64,000 bases of DNA from Hymenobacter daecheongensis DSM 21074. GTDB lineage: Bacteria; Bacteroidota; Bacteroidia; Cytophagales; Hymenobacteraceae. How positions within the stretch are numbered: position 1 is the stretch's first letter; every line of letters starts with the position of its first letter. Shown here piece after piece: positions 1 through 9,045 of the stretch. Both the position numbers and the translations under genes were made by a program. The notes below the pieces were generated by a model, which did not search any database, was not told the DNA's origin, and saw only the letters and a program-made list of their open reading frames with translations. Where the stretch lies: assembly GCF_900141805.1 (NCBI RefSeq), contig NZ_FQYN01000003.1:186001-250000 (forward strand), read 5' to 3'.

Positions 1-1221
1 CTGCTGAATGTCGGTGCCGGAACCCTTGGCTAGGCGGCGGCGGCGCGAGCCGTTCAGGATTTCGGGGGTGGCCCGCTCCTGCTTGGTCATGCTCTTGATG
101 ATGCTCTCAATCGGCTTGAAGGCGTCGTCATCGATGTCCACGTCCTTGATGGCCTTGCTCATGCCCGGAATCATGCCCACCAGATCCTTCAGGTTGCCCA
201 TCTTCTTGATCTGCTCCAGCTGGGAGAGGAAGTCGTCGAAGTTGAACTGGTTTTTGCGGATCTTCTGGTTGATGCGCTTGGCTTCGTCCTCGTCGAACTG
301 CTGCTGGGCGCGCTCCACGAGCGAAATCACGTCGCCCATGCCCAGGATCCGCTGCGCCATCCGGTCGGGATAGAACATGTCCAGGGCCTCCATCTTCTCG
401 CCCGTCGAGATGAACTTGATGGGCTTCTCTACCACGGCCCGGATGCTCAGGGCTGCACCACCGCGCGAGTCGCCGTCGAGCTTGGTGAGCACCACGCCGT
501 CGAAGTTGAGGCGGTCGTTGAAGGTTTTAGCCGTGTTCACCGCGTCCTGACCGGTCATGGCATCTACCACAAACAGGGTTTCGGACGGATTGATGGCCCG
601 CTTCACGGCCTCAATCTCCTTCATCATCTGCTCATCCACGGCCAGGCGGCCGGCGGTGTCGATGATGACGACCTTCTTGTTGTTTTTCTTGGCGTAGGCA
701 ATGGCGTTCTGCGAAATCTCGACCGGATTCTTGTTCTCCGGCTCAGAGTACACCTCCACGCCCACCTGCTCGCCCAGCACTTTCAACTGGTCGATGGCGG
801 CGGGGCGGTACACGTCGCAGGCCACGAGCAGCACCGTGCGGTTCTGCTTTTTGATGAACGTGGCCAGCTTGCCGGCGAAGGTGGTTTTGCCCGAGCCCTG
901 CAGGCCCGAGAGCAGAATCACGGCCGGGTCGCCCTTCAGCACCACATCTTCCTTGGTGCCGCCCATCAGCTGAGTCAGCTCGTCGTACACGATTTTGGTC
1001 ATCAGCTGCCCCGGCGAAACGGTGGTCAGCACGTCGCGGCCCATGGCCTCGTCCTTGATCTTGTCGGTGACGTCCTTGGCCACCTTGTAGTTCACGTCGG
1101 CATCCACCAGCGCGCGGCGAATTTCCTTAATGGTGGCCGCTACGTTGATTTCGGTGATGCTGCCCTGGCCTTTGAGGGTTTTAAAGGCTTTGTCGAGCTT
1201 GGTACTGAGGTTATCAAACAT
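1..1221 (-). CDS. ffh: Signal recognition particle protein Ffh (3' end outside window)
   Basis: This is the GTPase of the signal recognition particle, which binds signal sequences of nascent membrane proteins and docks with FtsY. The reading frame is open from the ATG at 1219-1221 to the window edge, giving 407 residues; the family is about 440-450, so roughly the last 40 residues of the M domain are missing. Visible are the N domain (about 1-95), the P-loop GLQGSGKTT at about 106, DTAGR near 190 and TKLDGDSRGG near 247, followed by the start of the M domain. The matching SRP RNA gene lies at 37.8-37.9 kb in this same window. Identity is near certain. Confidence 0.97.
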   Translation of the reverse strand, partial: MFDNLSTKLDKAFKTLKGQGSITEINVAATIKEIRRALVDADVNYKVAKDVTDKIKDEAMGRDVLTTVSPGQLMTKIVYDELTQLMGGTKEDVVLKGDPAVILLSGLQGSGKTTFAGKLATFIKKQNRTVLLVACDVYRPAAIDQLKVLGEQVGVEVYSEPENKNPVEISQNAIAYAKKNNKKVVIIDTAGRLAVDEQMMKEIEAVKRAINPSETLFVVDAMTGQDAVNTAKTFNDRLNFDGVVLTKLDGDSRGGAALSIRAVVEKPIKFISTGEKMEALDMFYPDRMAQRILGMGDVISLVERAQQQFDEDEAKRINQKIRKNQFNFDDFLSQLEQIKKMGNLKDLVGMIPGMSKAIKDVDIDDDAFKPIESIIKSMTKQERATPEILNGSRRRRLAKGSGTDIQQ

Positions 1222-1427
1222 CTGATAAAAGTGCTGAGGTGGTAATGTGCTGAGGTGTGCTTTTTAGCAAAGTCCGATTCAGCCCGTATTCGTGATTTTT
1301 TGGAGATGATGAGGTGGCCAGTGCCTGCCTTATGCATCGCTAAAAGTCTTTTCTACTCCGGCATGCGTATAACGCCGCCGTTTCGCTCCCAAAATTAGCC
1401 AGAAAACCGCGAAAGCCGATACCTGCT

Positions 1428-1436
1428 TACCTTCGC
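1428..1436 (+). promoter_or_regulatory. Putative -7 box upstream of the glycosyltransferase
   Basis: TACCTTCGC differs by one base from the Bacteroidota -7 consensus TAnnTTTG and sits 38 bases before the ATG at 1475. Confidence 0.4.
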
Positions 1437-1474
1437 CCCGCCAACCTGCCCTCACGCTGCTCCCTGCCGTACCT

Positions 1475-2773
1475 ATGCGCCTGCTCGTTATCACCTATTA
1501 CTGGCCGCCTTCCGGGGGCGCGGGCGTGCAGCGGACGTTGAAATTCGTGAAGTACCTGCCCAGCCTGGGCGTAGACTGCACCGTGATAACCGTGGACCCC
1601 GAGCGGGGCGCGTATCCGGTGCTGGATGCCTCGCTGGCGGCGGAAGTGCCGGCCGCCGTGCGGGTCATCCGCACGGGCACCACCGAGCCCTTTGGCAGCT
1701 ATCAGAAGCTTACCGGCCGCAAGCAGATTCCGTACGGCGGCTTCGCCAACGAGAGCAAAACCAGCTTTCAGCAGCAGTTTTTCAAATTCGTGCGCGGCAA
1801 CGTGTTCATTCCGGACCCGCGCCGGGGCTGGAACGCGCATGTGCTGCGGGCCTGCGAGGCGCTGTTTGCCGCCGGCGAGCGGTTCGATGCCGTGCTCACC
1901 AGCAGCCCGCCGCACTCCACCCAGCTCATCGGGCTGGCGCTCAAAAAACGCTACGGCCTGCGCTGGCTGGCCGATATGCGCGACCCCTGGACGAATATTT
2001 ACTACGCCAAAGAGCTGAACCAGACCGCCGCCGCCCGCTGGCTCGATGCCCGCTACGAGCGCCAGGTGCTGGAGCAGGCCGATGAAGTGCTGGTGACCAG
2101 CCCCGATACCAAGCGGCTGTTTCTGGGCAAATCGGCGAAGCTGACCGATGCCAAGTTCCACGTGCTGCCCAACGGCTACGACGAAAGCGACTTTCGGGAG
2201 CCCTCGGCCCCGCCCACCGATGCGCTGCTGATTACGCACACGGGCACCATTTCGGAAATTTACCACATCGAGCTGTTTCTGGCCGCCTGCGGCGAATGCG
2301 CCCGCCGCCACCCCGACGTGAACCTGCGCCTGCGCTTCGTGGGCAAGGTATCGCAGGGCGTGCAGGAGCTAATTCGGGACCACGAGCTGCAGGAGCGCAC
2401 CGAGCTGATTCCCTTCGTGCCGCATGATGAGTCGGTGGGCTACCTGCTGCGCTCTACGGTGCTGCTCATGGCCATTCCGGATGTCGACCATAACTTCGGC
2501 ATTCTACCGGGCAAAGTATTTGAGTATCTGGCCGCTAACAAACCCATTGTTTGCATCGGTCCGGTGGGCTCCGATGCCGATACGCTGCTGGAAGAGTGCG
2601 GCGCGGGCCGGGCCTTCCCCTACGTGGCCTTCGGCGACATGCTCGAATATTTGGAAACCCAGGTAGCGGCCTGGCGCATCAATCCCAACCTGGATTTGCC
2701 GCCCCTGAACCACGCCCGCTACTCCCGTCGCTCCCTCACCGAGCGCCTCGTGCGGCTGATTCCGCGCCCCTGA
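1475..2773 (+). CDS. Glycosyltransferase, GT4-like (GT-B fold)
   Basis: A 432-residue cytoplasmic protein that opens with a strand and glycine-rich turn typical of GT-B donors (LLVITYYWPPSGGAGVQR). Asp-rich acceptor-side motifs (ADMRDPW, about 165) follow, then a C-terminal half with HVLPNGYDESDF (about 230), HTGTISEIYHIELF and the nucleotide-sugar region ILPGKVFEYLAANKP at about 340-355. This layout is that of family 4 glycosyltransferases. Its place beside an FkbH-like gene and the pseudaminic acid genes suggests a role in glycan assembly, but donor and acceptor cannot be read from sequence. The ATG at 1475 is chosen because the conserved first strand begins at residue 2. Confidence 0.85.
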   Translation: MRLLVITYYWPPSGGAGVQRTLKFVKYLPSLGVDCTVITVDPERGAYPVLDASLAAEVPAAVRVIRTGTTEPFGSYQKLTGRKQIPYGGFANESKTSFQQQFFKFVRGNVFIPDPRRGWNAHVLRACEALFAAGERFDAVLTSSPPHSTQLIGLALKKRYGLRWLADMRDPWTNIYYAKELNQTAAARWLDARYERQVLEQADEVLVTSPDTKRLFLGKSAKLTDAKFHVLPNGYDESDFREPSAPPTDALLITHTGTISEIYHIELFLAACGECARRHPDVNLRLRFVGKVSQGVQELIRDHELQERTELIPFVPHDESVGYLLRSTVLLMAIPDVDHNFGILPGKVFEYLAANKPIVCIGPVGSDADTLLEECGAGRAFPYVAFGDMLEYLETQVAAWRINPNLDLPPLNHARYSRRSLTERLVRLIPRP

Positions 2774-2790
2774 GCAGCACACTGGCCATT

Positions 2791-4653
2791 CTACCGCAGC
2801 TTCTGCCACGCGCCGCGCAGCTTACCGGGCACGCGGCTGGCTAGGCGGGCCCGAAAATCGGCCCAGGCGGAGCGCGGGAGCTGGCGGCCGTGCCAGGCGC
2901 TGAGCGCCTCGGCCACGCGCTGCGCCAGGGTGCGGTAGTGCGGGCGCTGGTAGTGGCGCAGGTTGTTGGTCACGTCGGCGGGCGTGCGGATGAAGTCGCG
3001 CACGTCGATGAGAAAGCAGTTTTCGGCCGTGGCCACGAATTCCTGCAGGACCGCGTTCATGGCGGCCTGCCGCCGCGCCGCGCCGGTTTCGCCGGAGCCG
3101 GGCACGTCTATTTCGGCTCCATTCAGGAAAAAAACAGGAATCTGAGCGGGAAGCTGGGCCCGGAGCCAGCGCAGGTTATTCTGAAAATCGGTGGGTAAAA
3201 TCTGGCCTTCGCAGGTGAATTCCTGCTGAAAGCGGCGCAGAAAATCCTCATCCAGCCCCCGAAAACGCCGCTGGGCGTAGGCGGCGGCCTGCGCGGCCGG
3301 GTCCACGGTGGTCAGGTCTTGGTAGCCGCCGAAGGGGATGGCGAGGCCGGTGGCTTTTTCGCGGTACAACTCCTGAGTGTAGTCCATGAGTGGGCTGTAA
3401 ACCAGGGCATCAAAATCGGCATTCCAGAGCCGGGTATCAAAGGCTTCGCGGCCTAGAAACGGCAGCTTTTCGGCCAGCCGCTGCTGCTCGGCGGCCGGCA
3501 ACTCGCGGCCCAGGCGCAGCAGCGCCGTGTGCTCGACGTGAACCGGAATCTGGTTTTCGTTCACGAAGTTGAACTCCTCGACAACCTCCAGCTGGAAGGC
3601 CTGCAGAAACGGCGTGAGCTGGCCCAAATCGCAGCCGCCCTTGAGCAACACGCGCAGCCGGGGCTGGCTTTCCTTACTCTCTGCCGCACCAGGCGGCGGA
3701 GCGGCGGCCGTTTCCGGGGTGGAATCAGTGGCTGTCTGCACCGCAATCCAGTCCGGAATATCGGTGGTATTCAGCGCGGTGGCCACTTCGCCCTGCACCT
3801 GCAGCGCCGGAAAGCCCAGCCGGGCGTAGGTGAACTGCTCGATGCCCAGGTGCAGAATGCGGCACGAAAACACGAGCTGGGTGAGGCGGTTTTCCGGCTG
3901 GTTCAGGCAGTACACGCCCACCAGGCCGTAGTCGCCAAACCGGTCGTGCACGCGCACGGTGCCCCAGCGCTGGTTTTCGTCTTGCAGGCCGGCCACCAGC
4001 GCCGCCTTAGTGACGCGCTGCTTGGTGAAATTGAGCTGGTTGGAGCGGTTAATCAGCTCTTCGATGCGGTCCAGATCGAGCGCTACGGCCGTGCCCTCGC
4101 GGAATTCGACTCGCACCTGCGAGTCGCGCAGAAAGGCGAGGTTGTCGTGGTAGGCGGCGCGGGCCTGCTGCTGGCGCTCCAGCAATTTGTACTGCTCCAG
4201 GCGGCTCAGCGTGGGGTCGGGCTTGCCCAGGGCGCGGAGCTGTGGGGACAGCACGGGCAGGTCGGCGGGGTCGGCCACCTGCAGCTTAGGGTTGTAGAAC
4301 AGCGCCTCGGCGCGGTTGATGGGGTTATCGTCGAGAAACAGGGCGTTGGGAGCCCGCAGCTGCATACTTTCCAGCAACTCCTTAATAATAGGCCCTTTGG
4401 GCTGCCAGCTGATCCGGGGAAACACGAACAGCTCGCGGATGCCCAGCTCCTGCAATTTGGCCTCGGCGGCGGCGAAGTCGTTTTTGGAAACGATGGTATG
4501 CACAATGCCCCGCGCGGCCGTGTCGCGCACCAGGGCCAGGTTGTCGGCCAGCGCCTCTACGGCTCCTTCCGAGAGCGTACCGCGCCAGAATGTATCATCC
4601 AGGTCCCAAATGACGACTTTGATCGGTTGGGAAAAAGCAAAATCATCTGTCAT
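2791..4653 (-). CDS. HAD-IIIC/FkbH-like protein with a C-terminal SGNH-like region
   Basis: A 620-residue protein. The N-terminal 160 residues are a HAD domain with motif I in VIWDLDDTFWRGTL (about 12-25) and motif IV-like LFLDDNPINRAEA (about 120). Residues 190-320 look like the GNAT-type part of FkbH proteins (NRSNQLNFTKQR, FGDYGLVGVY). A variable Pro/Ala/Thr-rich linker leads to a C-terminal region of about 250 residues (LLKGGCDLGQL, VFFLNGAEID, a late His) that resembles an SGNH-type acyl-handling domain; this last call is weak. FkbH proteins load glyceryl units or process activated acyl groups; here it may modify a sugar in the neighbouring glycan pathway. The ATG at 4651-4653 is preferred over an upstream in-frame ATG at 4695 because the HAD domain begins right after it. 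It lies inside a palindrome arm. Confidence 0.8.
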   Translation of the reverse strand: MTDDFAFSQPIKVVIWDLDDTFWRGTLSEGAVEALADNLALVRDTAARGIVHTIVSKNDFAAAEAKLQELGIRELFVFPRISWQPKGPIIKELLESMQLRAPNALFLDDNPINRAEALFYNPKLQVADPADLPVLSPQLRALGKPDPTLSRLEQYKLLERQQQARAAYHDNLAFLRDSQVRVEFREGTAVALDLDRIEELINRSNQLNFTKQRVTKAALVAGLQDENQRWGTVRVHDRFGDYGLVGVYCLNQPENRLTQLVFSCRILHLGIEQFTYARLGFPALQVQGEVATALNTTDIPDWIAVQTATDSTPETAAAPPPGAAESKESQPRLRVLLKGGCDLGQLTPFLQAFQLEVVEEFNFVNENQIPVHVEHTALLRLGRELPAAEQQRLAEKLPFLGREAFDTRLWNADFDALVYSPLMDYTQELYREKATGLAIPFGGYQDLTTVDPAAQAAAYAQRRFRGLDEDFLRRFQQEFTCEGQILPTDFQNNLRWLRAQLPAQIPVFFLNGAEIDVPGSGETGAARRQAAMNAVLQEFVATAENCFLIDVRDFIRTPADVTNNLRHYQRPHYRTLAQRVAEALSAWHGRQLPRSAWADFRARLASRVPGKLRGAWQKLR

Positions 4654-4739
4654 GCTGAGGAATGAAGCATCTCTACCGCAATAGCACTTAAACAAGCCGG
4701 CAACGATGCGGTAGAGATGCTTCGTTCCTCAGCATGACA
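4648..4739. repeat. Palindromic element with 32-base arms
   Basis: Arms at 4648-4679 and 4708-4739 match in inverted orientation at 31 of 32 positions, with a 28-base spacer. The left arm contains the start codon of the HAD/FkbH gene. Its core (TCATGCTGAGG, GAAGCATCTC) recurs at 34.8 and 46.1 kb. Confidence 0.9.
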
Positions 4740-4762
4740 AACCCGGAAAAAGCGTCAGCGCC

Positions 4763-4771
4763 ACAAAAGTA
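4763..4771 (-). promoter_or_regulatory. Putative -7 box for the HAD/FkbH gene
   Basis: On the minus strand TACTTTTGT fits TAnnTTTG. It is 110 bases upstream of the ATG at 4653, so the palindrome at 4648-4739 would lie in the 5' leader. Confidence 0.5.
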
Positions 4772-4793
4772 CGGAAGCTCGACCCGGAATGCC

Positions 4794-4802
4794 TACTTTT
4801 GC
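4794..4802 (+). promoter_or_regulatory. Putative -7 box for pseB
   Basis: TACTTTTGC fits the Bacteroidota -7 consensus TAnnTTTG and lies 38 bases before the pseB ATG. It is divergent from the box at 4763-4771. Confidence 0.6.
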
Positions 4803-4840
4803 GCTTTGCCCGCCGGGCACTCCCGGCCCTCCTTCCTTCT

Positions 4841-5860
4841 ATGGCCCTCGACTTAAATCACAAATCCATTCTGGTAACCGGCGGCACCGGCTCTTTCGGC
4901 AAGCAGTTCGTGGCTACCGTTTTCGAGAAATTCCCCGACGTGAAGCGCCTAGTGGTGTTTTCCCGCGACGAGCTGAAGCAGTACGAAATGTCACAGACGT
5001 TTCCGCACGACAAGTTTCCCGCCATCCGCTACTTCATCGGCGACGTGCGCGACGCGGAGCGCCTGAAGCGGGCCTGCGAGGGCATCGACGTGATTGTGCA
5101 CGCCGCCGCCCTCAAGCAGGTGCCCGCCGCCGAGTACAACCCAATGGAGTGCATCAAAACCAACATTTTCGGGGCCGAAAACGTGATAAACGCCGCCCTG
5201 GACTGCGGCGTGAAGGACGTGGTGGCGCTGAGCACCGACAAAGCCGCCGCGCCCATCAACCTGTATGGCGCCACCAAGCTGTGCTCGGACAAGCTGTTTG
5301 TGGCGGCCAACAACATGAAGGGTGGGCGCGATTTGCGCTTTTCGGTGGTGCGCTACGGCAACGTAATCGGCTCGCGCGGGTCGGTGGTGCCGTTTTTCCT
5401 GCAGCGCCGCCACACCGGCGTGCTGCCCATCACCCACCCCGACATGACGCGCTTCAACATCTCGCTCGAAGAGGGCGTGGACCTGGTGCTGTATGCGCTG
5501 GAACACGCCTGGGGCGGCGAGATTTACGTGCCCAAGATTCCGTCGTATAAAATCACGGAGGTGGCCGCGGCCATCGGGCCAAACTGCCGGCAGGAAATTG
5601 TGGGCATCCGGCCCGGCGAGAAGCTGCACGAGGAAATGATAACCGAAACCGATGCGCTGAGCACCGTGGAGCTGGACAAGTACTACGTGATTCTGCCCTT
5701 CACCCCGCGCTGGAACGTGGATGATTTTATCCGCCACTTCAACGGCAAGCGCGTCGCCGACGGCTTCCACTACAACTCGGCCAACAACGACGACTGGCTA
5801 TCGGCTGAGCAGATCCGGGAAGAAATTCGCCTGCACGTAGATGCCGAGTTTAAGATCTGA
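4841..5860 (+). CDS. pseB: UDP-N-acetylglucosamine 4,6-dehydratase (inverting), PseB
   Basis: First enzyme of pseudaminic acid synthesis. It converts UDP-GlcNAc to the 4-keto-6-deoxy sugar with inversion at C5. The 339-residue protein is an extended short-chain dehydrogenase: the NAD(P)-binding GGTGSFGKQF is at about 12-21, and the active-site stretch LSTDKAAAPINLYGATK is at about 130-146, giving the Asp-Lys pair and the YxxxK motif typical of PseB. A substrate-binding VRYGNVIGSRGSVVPFF follows. The start at 4841 is chosen over an in-frame ATG at 4799 because the conserved region begins within a few residues. It is separated from pseC by two opposite-strand T9SS cargo genes. Confidence 0.93.
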   Translation: MALDLNHKSILVTGGTGSFGKQFVATVFEKFPDVKRLVVFSRDELKQYEMSQTFPHDKFPAIRYFIGDVRDAERLKRACEGIDVIVHAAALKQVPAAEYNPMECIKTNIFGAENVINAALDCGVKDVVALSTDKAAAPINLYGATKLCSDKLFVAANNMKGGRDLRFSVVRYGNVIGSRGSVVPFFLQRRHTGVLPITHPDMTRFNISLEEGVDLVLYALEHAWGGEIYVPKIPSYKITEVAAAIGPNCRQEIVGIRPGEKLHEEMITETDALSTVELDKYYVILPFTPRWNVDDFIRHFNGKRVADGFHYNSANNDDWLSAEQIREEIRLHVDAEFKI

Positions 5861-5889
5861 GTCCTGAGTAAATCAGCTTAACTCAACCT

Positions 5890-5926
5890 AAAAAAAGCCT
5901 TTTATGCCTTGGAAAAGGCTTTTTTA
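5890..5926. terminator. Bidirectional Rho-independent terminator
   Basis: A hairpin with stem AAAAAGCCTTTT / AAAAGGCTTTTT and a 9-base loop carries an A-run on one side and a T-run on the other. It sits between the convergent pseB and T9SS cargo genes and can end both transcripts. Confidence 0.85.
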
Positions 5927-5939
5927 TTATCCGGTGTAC

Positions 5940-8768
5940 TTACGCCGTTCGCCGCGTGCGCAGCCGCCGGTTCATGGTGCCCAGCCGGCTCAAAACCTGC
6001 ACTACGTAAACGCCTTCCAGCAGCCCCGCCAAGGACAACGACAGCGCATCGGTAGCCCTGGGCGACAATCGGTACTCCTGCACTACCTCGCCGGCCGTGT
6101 TGTAGAGATGCACCACCACGCCCTTGCGGGTCATGGCCTCGGGCAGCGCAATCCAGGGCTGCGGGGCCGGCGGGCGGGCAGCGGCCAGCGCCGGGCGGGC
6201 GGTAAACAGCAGCGAAAACCGATTGGGCCGGGCCGGGCCGCTGACAGTGAACGAGTAGGCCCGCTGCTCCCGCAGATTGATTCTGGCCCCGGTTTCGGCA
6301 TCGAGCAGATAGGCGTCGGAGCCGGGCGGCAGGTTGAGCAGCTGCGCCGCCCGAAGCGTATAGCGGCCGGCCCGCACACTGAGCCGCAGCGGCACCGGCC
6401 GCGCCTGCGCCCCCAGCAGCGGCAGAGCCTGAATGGCCAGCTCGGCGGCCCCCACGGGCACCACCAGCTGTGAGCCGGGGCGGGCGGCGGGGGCATAGGC
6501 ATCGAAGGCGGGGTCGAAGGCGGGCGTGGCTCCGGCTTCGAAGTAAACGGCCACCTGGGTGATTTCGGCGGGGCTCTGCAGGGCCAGCCGGAGCAGCGCG
6601 CGGGTTTCGGCGGCATCGGGCGCGACGGCGGGGGCGGTCAGGCGGGCGGCATTGGTGAACGTGAGTCGGCCCGTGGTGCCCACCTGGGTGGTATGCACGA
6701 AAAAGGCCTGCCCCAGCGCAATTACGTTGGAGCCGCCGTTCACACTCACGCCCCGCACGAAGCTGGCGTAGTGCCCCGCATACGGCCCCGAAGGCTGCCA
6801 CGCATACACGGCGGCATCGAGGCCCGCGGCACCCATCAGGGTTTTGTCCCAGGCCAGCGGCGACGGATACGGATTGCCCACCAGCCACCACCCCGATTGC
6901 GGGGTGGCGGTGCGAACAGGGCCAGATATGCTGTAAGGGCCGTTGTGCAGCTCGCCGGTAAAGCTCAGTAGCGGGGCAGCCGTTTCAATCGAATAGCCCA
7001 TGCCGCTCTCCAGCGGGGTGGCCGGCCCGGCTTCGGCTCCGGCAGGCAAACCGGCGGCGCTGACGGTCGGAGCCGGGGTAGCTACGCTGGCCAGCGTGGG
7101 CCGACGTACCGGCGCGGCTATGAGTTGCCTTAATGATGTGCCCTTCAGGGTTGGGCCGAGGTAGCGCTGCACCGTCACCGGGCCCGTTGCGATACCATCT
7201 TCGTTGACCACCAGGGCGGAGCCGTGCTCGTCGGCAAGCAGGGTAAGCGGGTGGCCGTTGGTGTTGAGGTTGCCCTGCAGCGTGAGCACGCGCCGCACCT
7301 GCACGGGGCCCGTGAGCAGCAAAGTGGCCCCGCGCCCCACTGTCAGACTACTGATGCTCAACTGACTACCACCGATGTAATGACTGCCAGCACTGGCACT
7401 GACCAGCGTGCCGGTGCCTACCACCGTGCCCTGGTTGACCAGGTTGCCCAGCAGGGTCAGCTGCCCATCGTTGGTGAAGCTGGCCCCAGTCTGCACGGTA
7501 ATATTGCGCACGGTGGCATTGATACTGAGCACCGGCATTCGGGCGGGACCGGACGGAATGAGGACGTCATCAGTAGCAGCCGGCACCATTCCCTTGCTCC
7601 AGTTGGCCGCCTCGCTAAAAGCGGCGCTTACGGCCCCCGTCCAGCGGTTGGCGGGAAAGGCGTTGGGGAAGTTGGGTAGGCCTAGCTGACTAACATTGTC
7701 TGCCAGACTAACTCCTTCGTTCCGATAAGAACAGGCTGCTGCCAAGGCATCTGGCACATCTATTACGCCCAAAAAATGGCTATTGAAGAGCGCTACATAT
7801 ATCTTGTTATCCGGGCCGCGCTGCAGTGCGCCCGCGTAGCCATAGCCGACACTAGTACCAATACTGACAGCCGAAGCGGCAATAGCGGCCTCGTTACCGG
7901 CGGCGAGGTTGAACTGATAAATCTGGTTGCCATTCAGCGTGGAGCCGTACAGCTTCGATCCATCGGCGGAGAACTCCACCCCGTAGCTGCGATAAAACTG
8001 TGGCAGGGCAATCCGGTTGGAAAGCTGCCCTGTCGCGTTATCGAAATCATATAGCTCAAAATTGCTGTCGCGCTTGGATATAGCCAGCTTGCTACCATCG
8101 GGGGACGCCTTTATAAAGCCCACCCCATTGGCATTGCCAAACGCTCCGCTCCCGCCTTTGTGTACCGGGCCGATGCTGGTTACGACCGGCGTGGCATCTA
8201 TTCCCGTGGCCGTGACGTGATAGGCGTAGAAGTTGTTGGTTTCCCAACCGTGAACTACGACCCAGTAATCCTGCGCGTTGGCATGACGGATGGCTGTCAC
8301 GCTTTCGGTGAGGGGAACAGTAGAGAGTTGGTTACCGCGTGAAATGACCTCACCCAATCCCTTCTGGCGGGTCATATCGACAGTAACGAAGCGGAGGCCG
8401 CCGGTCAGCCGGTTGTCGCACCCATCCACGACGAAGATAAAATACTGCCGACTGTTGCCCGGATGCCGTACGATAACCGCGCCTTGGGCAGCCGATTCAT
8501 GGCCGCCAATGTTGAGACCATTCAGCATGGGCTGATGCCTGCGGGTCCAAATATCGACGCTGTTCGTATAAAATTCCAGCTTACCGGCCGCATCCGAAAC
8601 GGTGGCCGCAGCCTCGTAGCCTACACGGGCTCCTCCCGACAGCAGCGTGGGTGCACCATTGAGGAAGCTCACTCCGGCATTGCTACCAAAAAACCAATTC
8701 TGCGCCGGCTGTTGCGCCGAGACGCTCAGCGTAATCAGGCAAAACCAGAAAGTAAACCATTGCCTCAT
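5940..8768 (-). CDS. T9SS cargo protein: beta-propeller-like domain plus sorting domain
   Basis: A 942-residue secreted protein with an N-terminal signal peptide ending SVSAQ. Residues of about 20-370 form a repetitive, probably beta-propeller domain (NWFFG, GGHESAAQGAVIVRHPG, VVDGCDN, FSADGSKLYGSTL, LSQLGLPNFPNAF). A middle region of about 400-560 starts with WSKGMVPAATDDVLIP and has hydrophobic beta repeats like those of secreted adhesins. The last 80 residues (HLYNTAGEVVQEY, LLEGVYVVQVLS) are a type A T9SS sorting domain, so export across the outer membrane by the gliding-associated secretion system is expected. The first 370 residues are closely related to the next gene (9046-10470). The substrate or binding partner is unknown. 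Confidence 0.85.
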   Translation of the reverse strand: MRQWFTFWFCLITLSVSAQQPAQNWFFGSNAGVSFLNGAPTLLSGGARVGYEAAATVSDAAGKLEFYTNSVDIWTRRHQPMLNGLNIGGHESAAQGAVIVRHPGNSRQYFIFVVDGCDNRLTGGLRFVTVDMTRQKGLGEVISRGNQLSTVPLTESVTAIRHANAQDYWVVVHGWETNNFYAYHVTATGIDATPVVTSIGPVHKGGSGAFGNANGVGFIKASPDGSKLAISKRDSNFELYDFDNATGQLSNRIALPQFYRSYGVEFSADGSKLYGSTLNGNQIYQFNLAAGNEAAIAASAVSIGTSVGYGYAGALQRGPDNKIYVALFNSHFLGVIDVPDALAAACSYRNEGVSLADNVSQLGLPNFPNAFPANRWTGAVSAAFSEAANWSKGMVPAATDDVLIPSGPARMPVLSINATVRNITVQTGASFTNDGQLTLLGNLVNQGTVVGTGTLVSASAGSHYIGGSQLSISSLTVGRGATLLLTGPVQVRRVLTLQGNLNTNGHPLTLLADEHGSALVVNEDGIATGPVTVQRYLGPTLKGTSLRQLIAAPVRRPTLASVATPAPTVSAAGLPAGAEAGPATPLESGMGYSIETAAPLLSFTGELHNGPYSISGPVRTATPQSGWWLVGNPYPSPLAWDKTLMGAAGLDAAVYAWQPSGPYAGHYASFVRGVSVNGGSNVIALGQAFFVHTTQVGTTGRLTFTNAARLTAPAVAPDAAETRALLRLALQSPAEITQVAVYFEAGATPAFDPAFDAYAPAARPGSQLVVPVGAAELAIQALPLLGAQARPVPLRLSVRAGRYTLRAAQLLNLPPGSDAYLLDAETGARINLREQRAYSFTVSGPARPNRFSLLFTARPALAAARPPAPQPWIALPEAMTRKGVVVHLYNTAGEVVQEYRLSPRATDALSLSLAGLLEGVYVVQVLSRLGTMNRRLRTRRTA

Positions 8769-8974
8769 ACGCCTGAATCTGCAGTTTCCGGCTCAACTAC
8801 TCGCAGCCCGCTGTAGGCTCACCCAAAGCTAATGGGATTCCGGCAGGTTCGCTAATAAAGGCATGAGACAGTTATATGAAAGCGGTGAACAGCGTCAGTC
8901 GGGTAGTCAATGTAGCCTTATCCGGAAGTAAACACAGTTGGACACTATTTACAATCAGCTCTTTAGCTATTTTC

Positions 8975-9036
8975 CCCAGAAGTCACCAAGAGGAAGGGCA
9001 GTCTGCGGGCTGCCCTTCCTCTTGGTGACTTCTGGG
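8975..9036. repeat. Perfect 27-bp inverted repeat, hairpin without a T-run
   Basis: Arms 8975-9001 and 9010-9036 are perfect reverse complements around an 8-base loop. It lies just after the stop of the 474-residue T9SS gene. No run of T follows on either strand, so it is either an atypical terminator or an mRNA 3'-end protector. It is flanked by direct copies of ACAATCAGCT at 8951-8960 and 9053-9062. Confidence 0.9.
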
Positions 9037-9045
9037 AAACAGACC

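Noticed and set aside
3529..4665. 378-codon open frame on the plus strand
   Set aside because: It is the antisense frame of the HAD/FkbH gene; high GC keeps such frames open and it has no motif.
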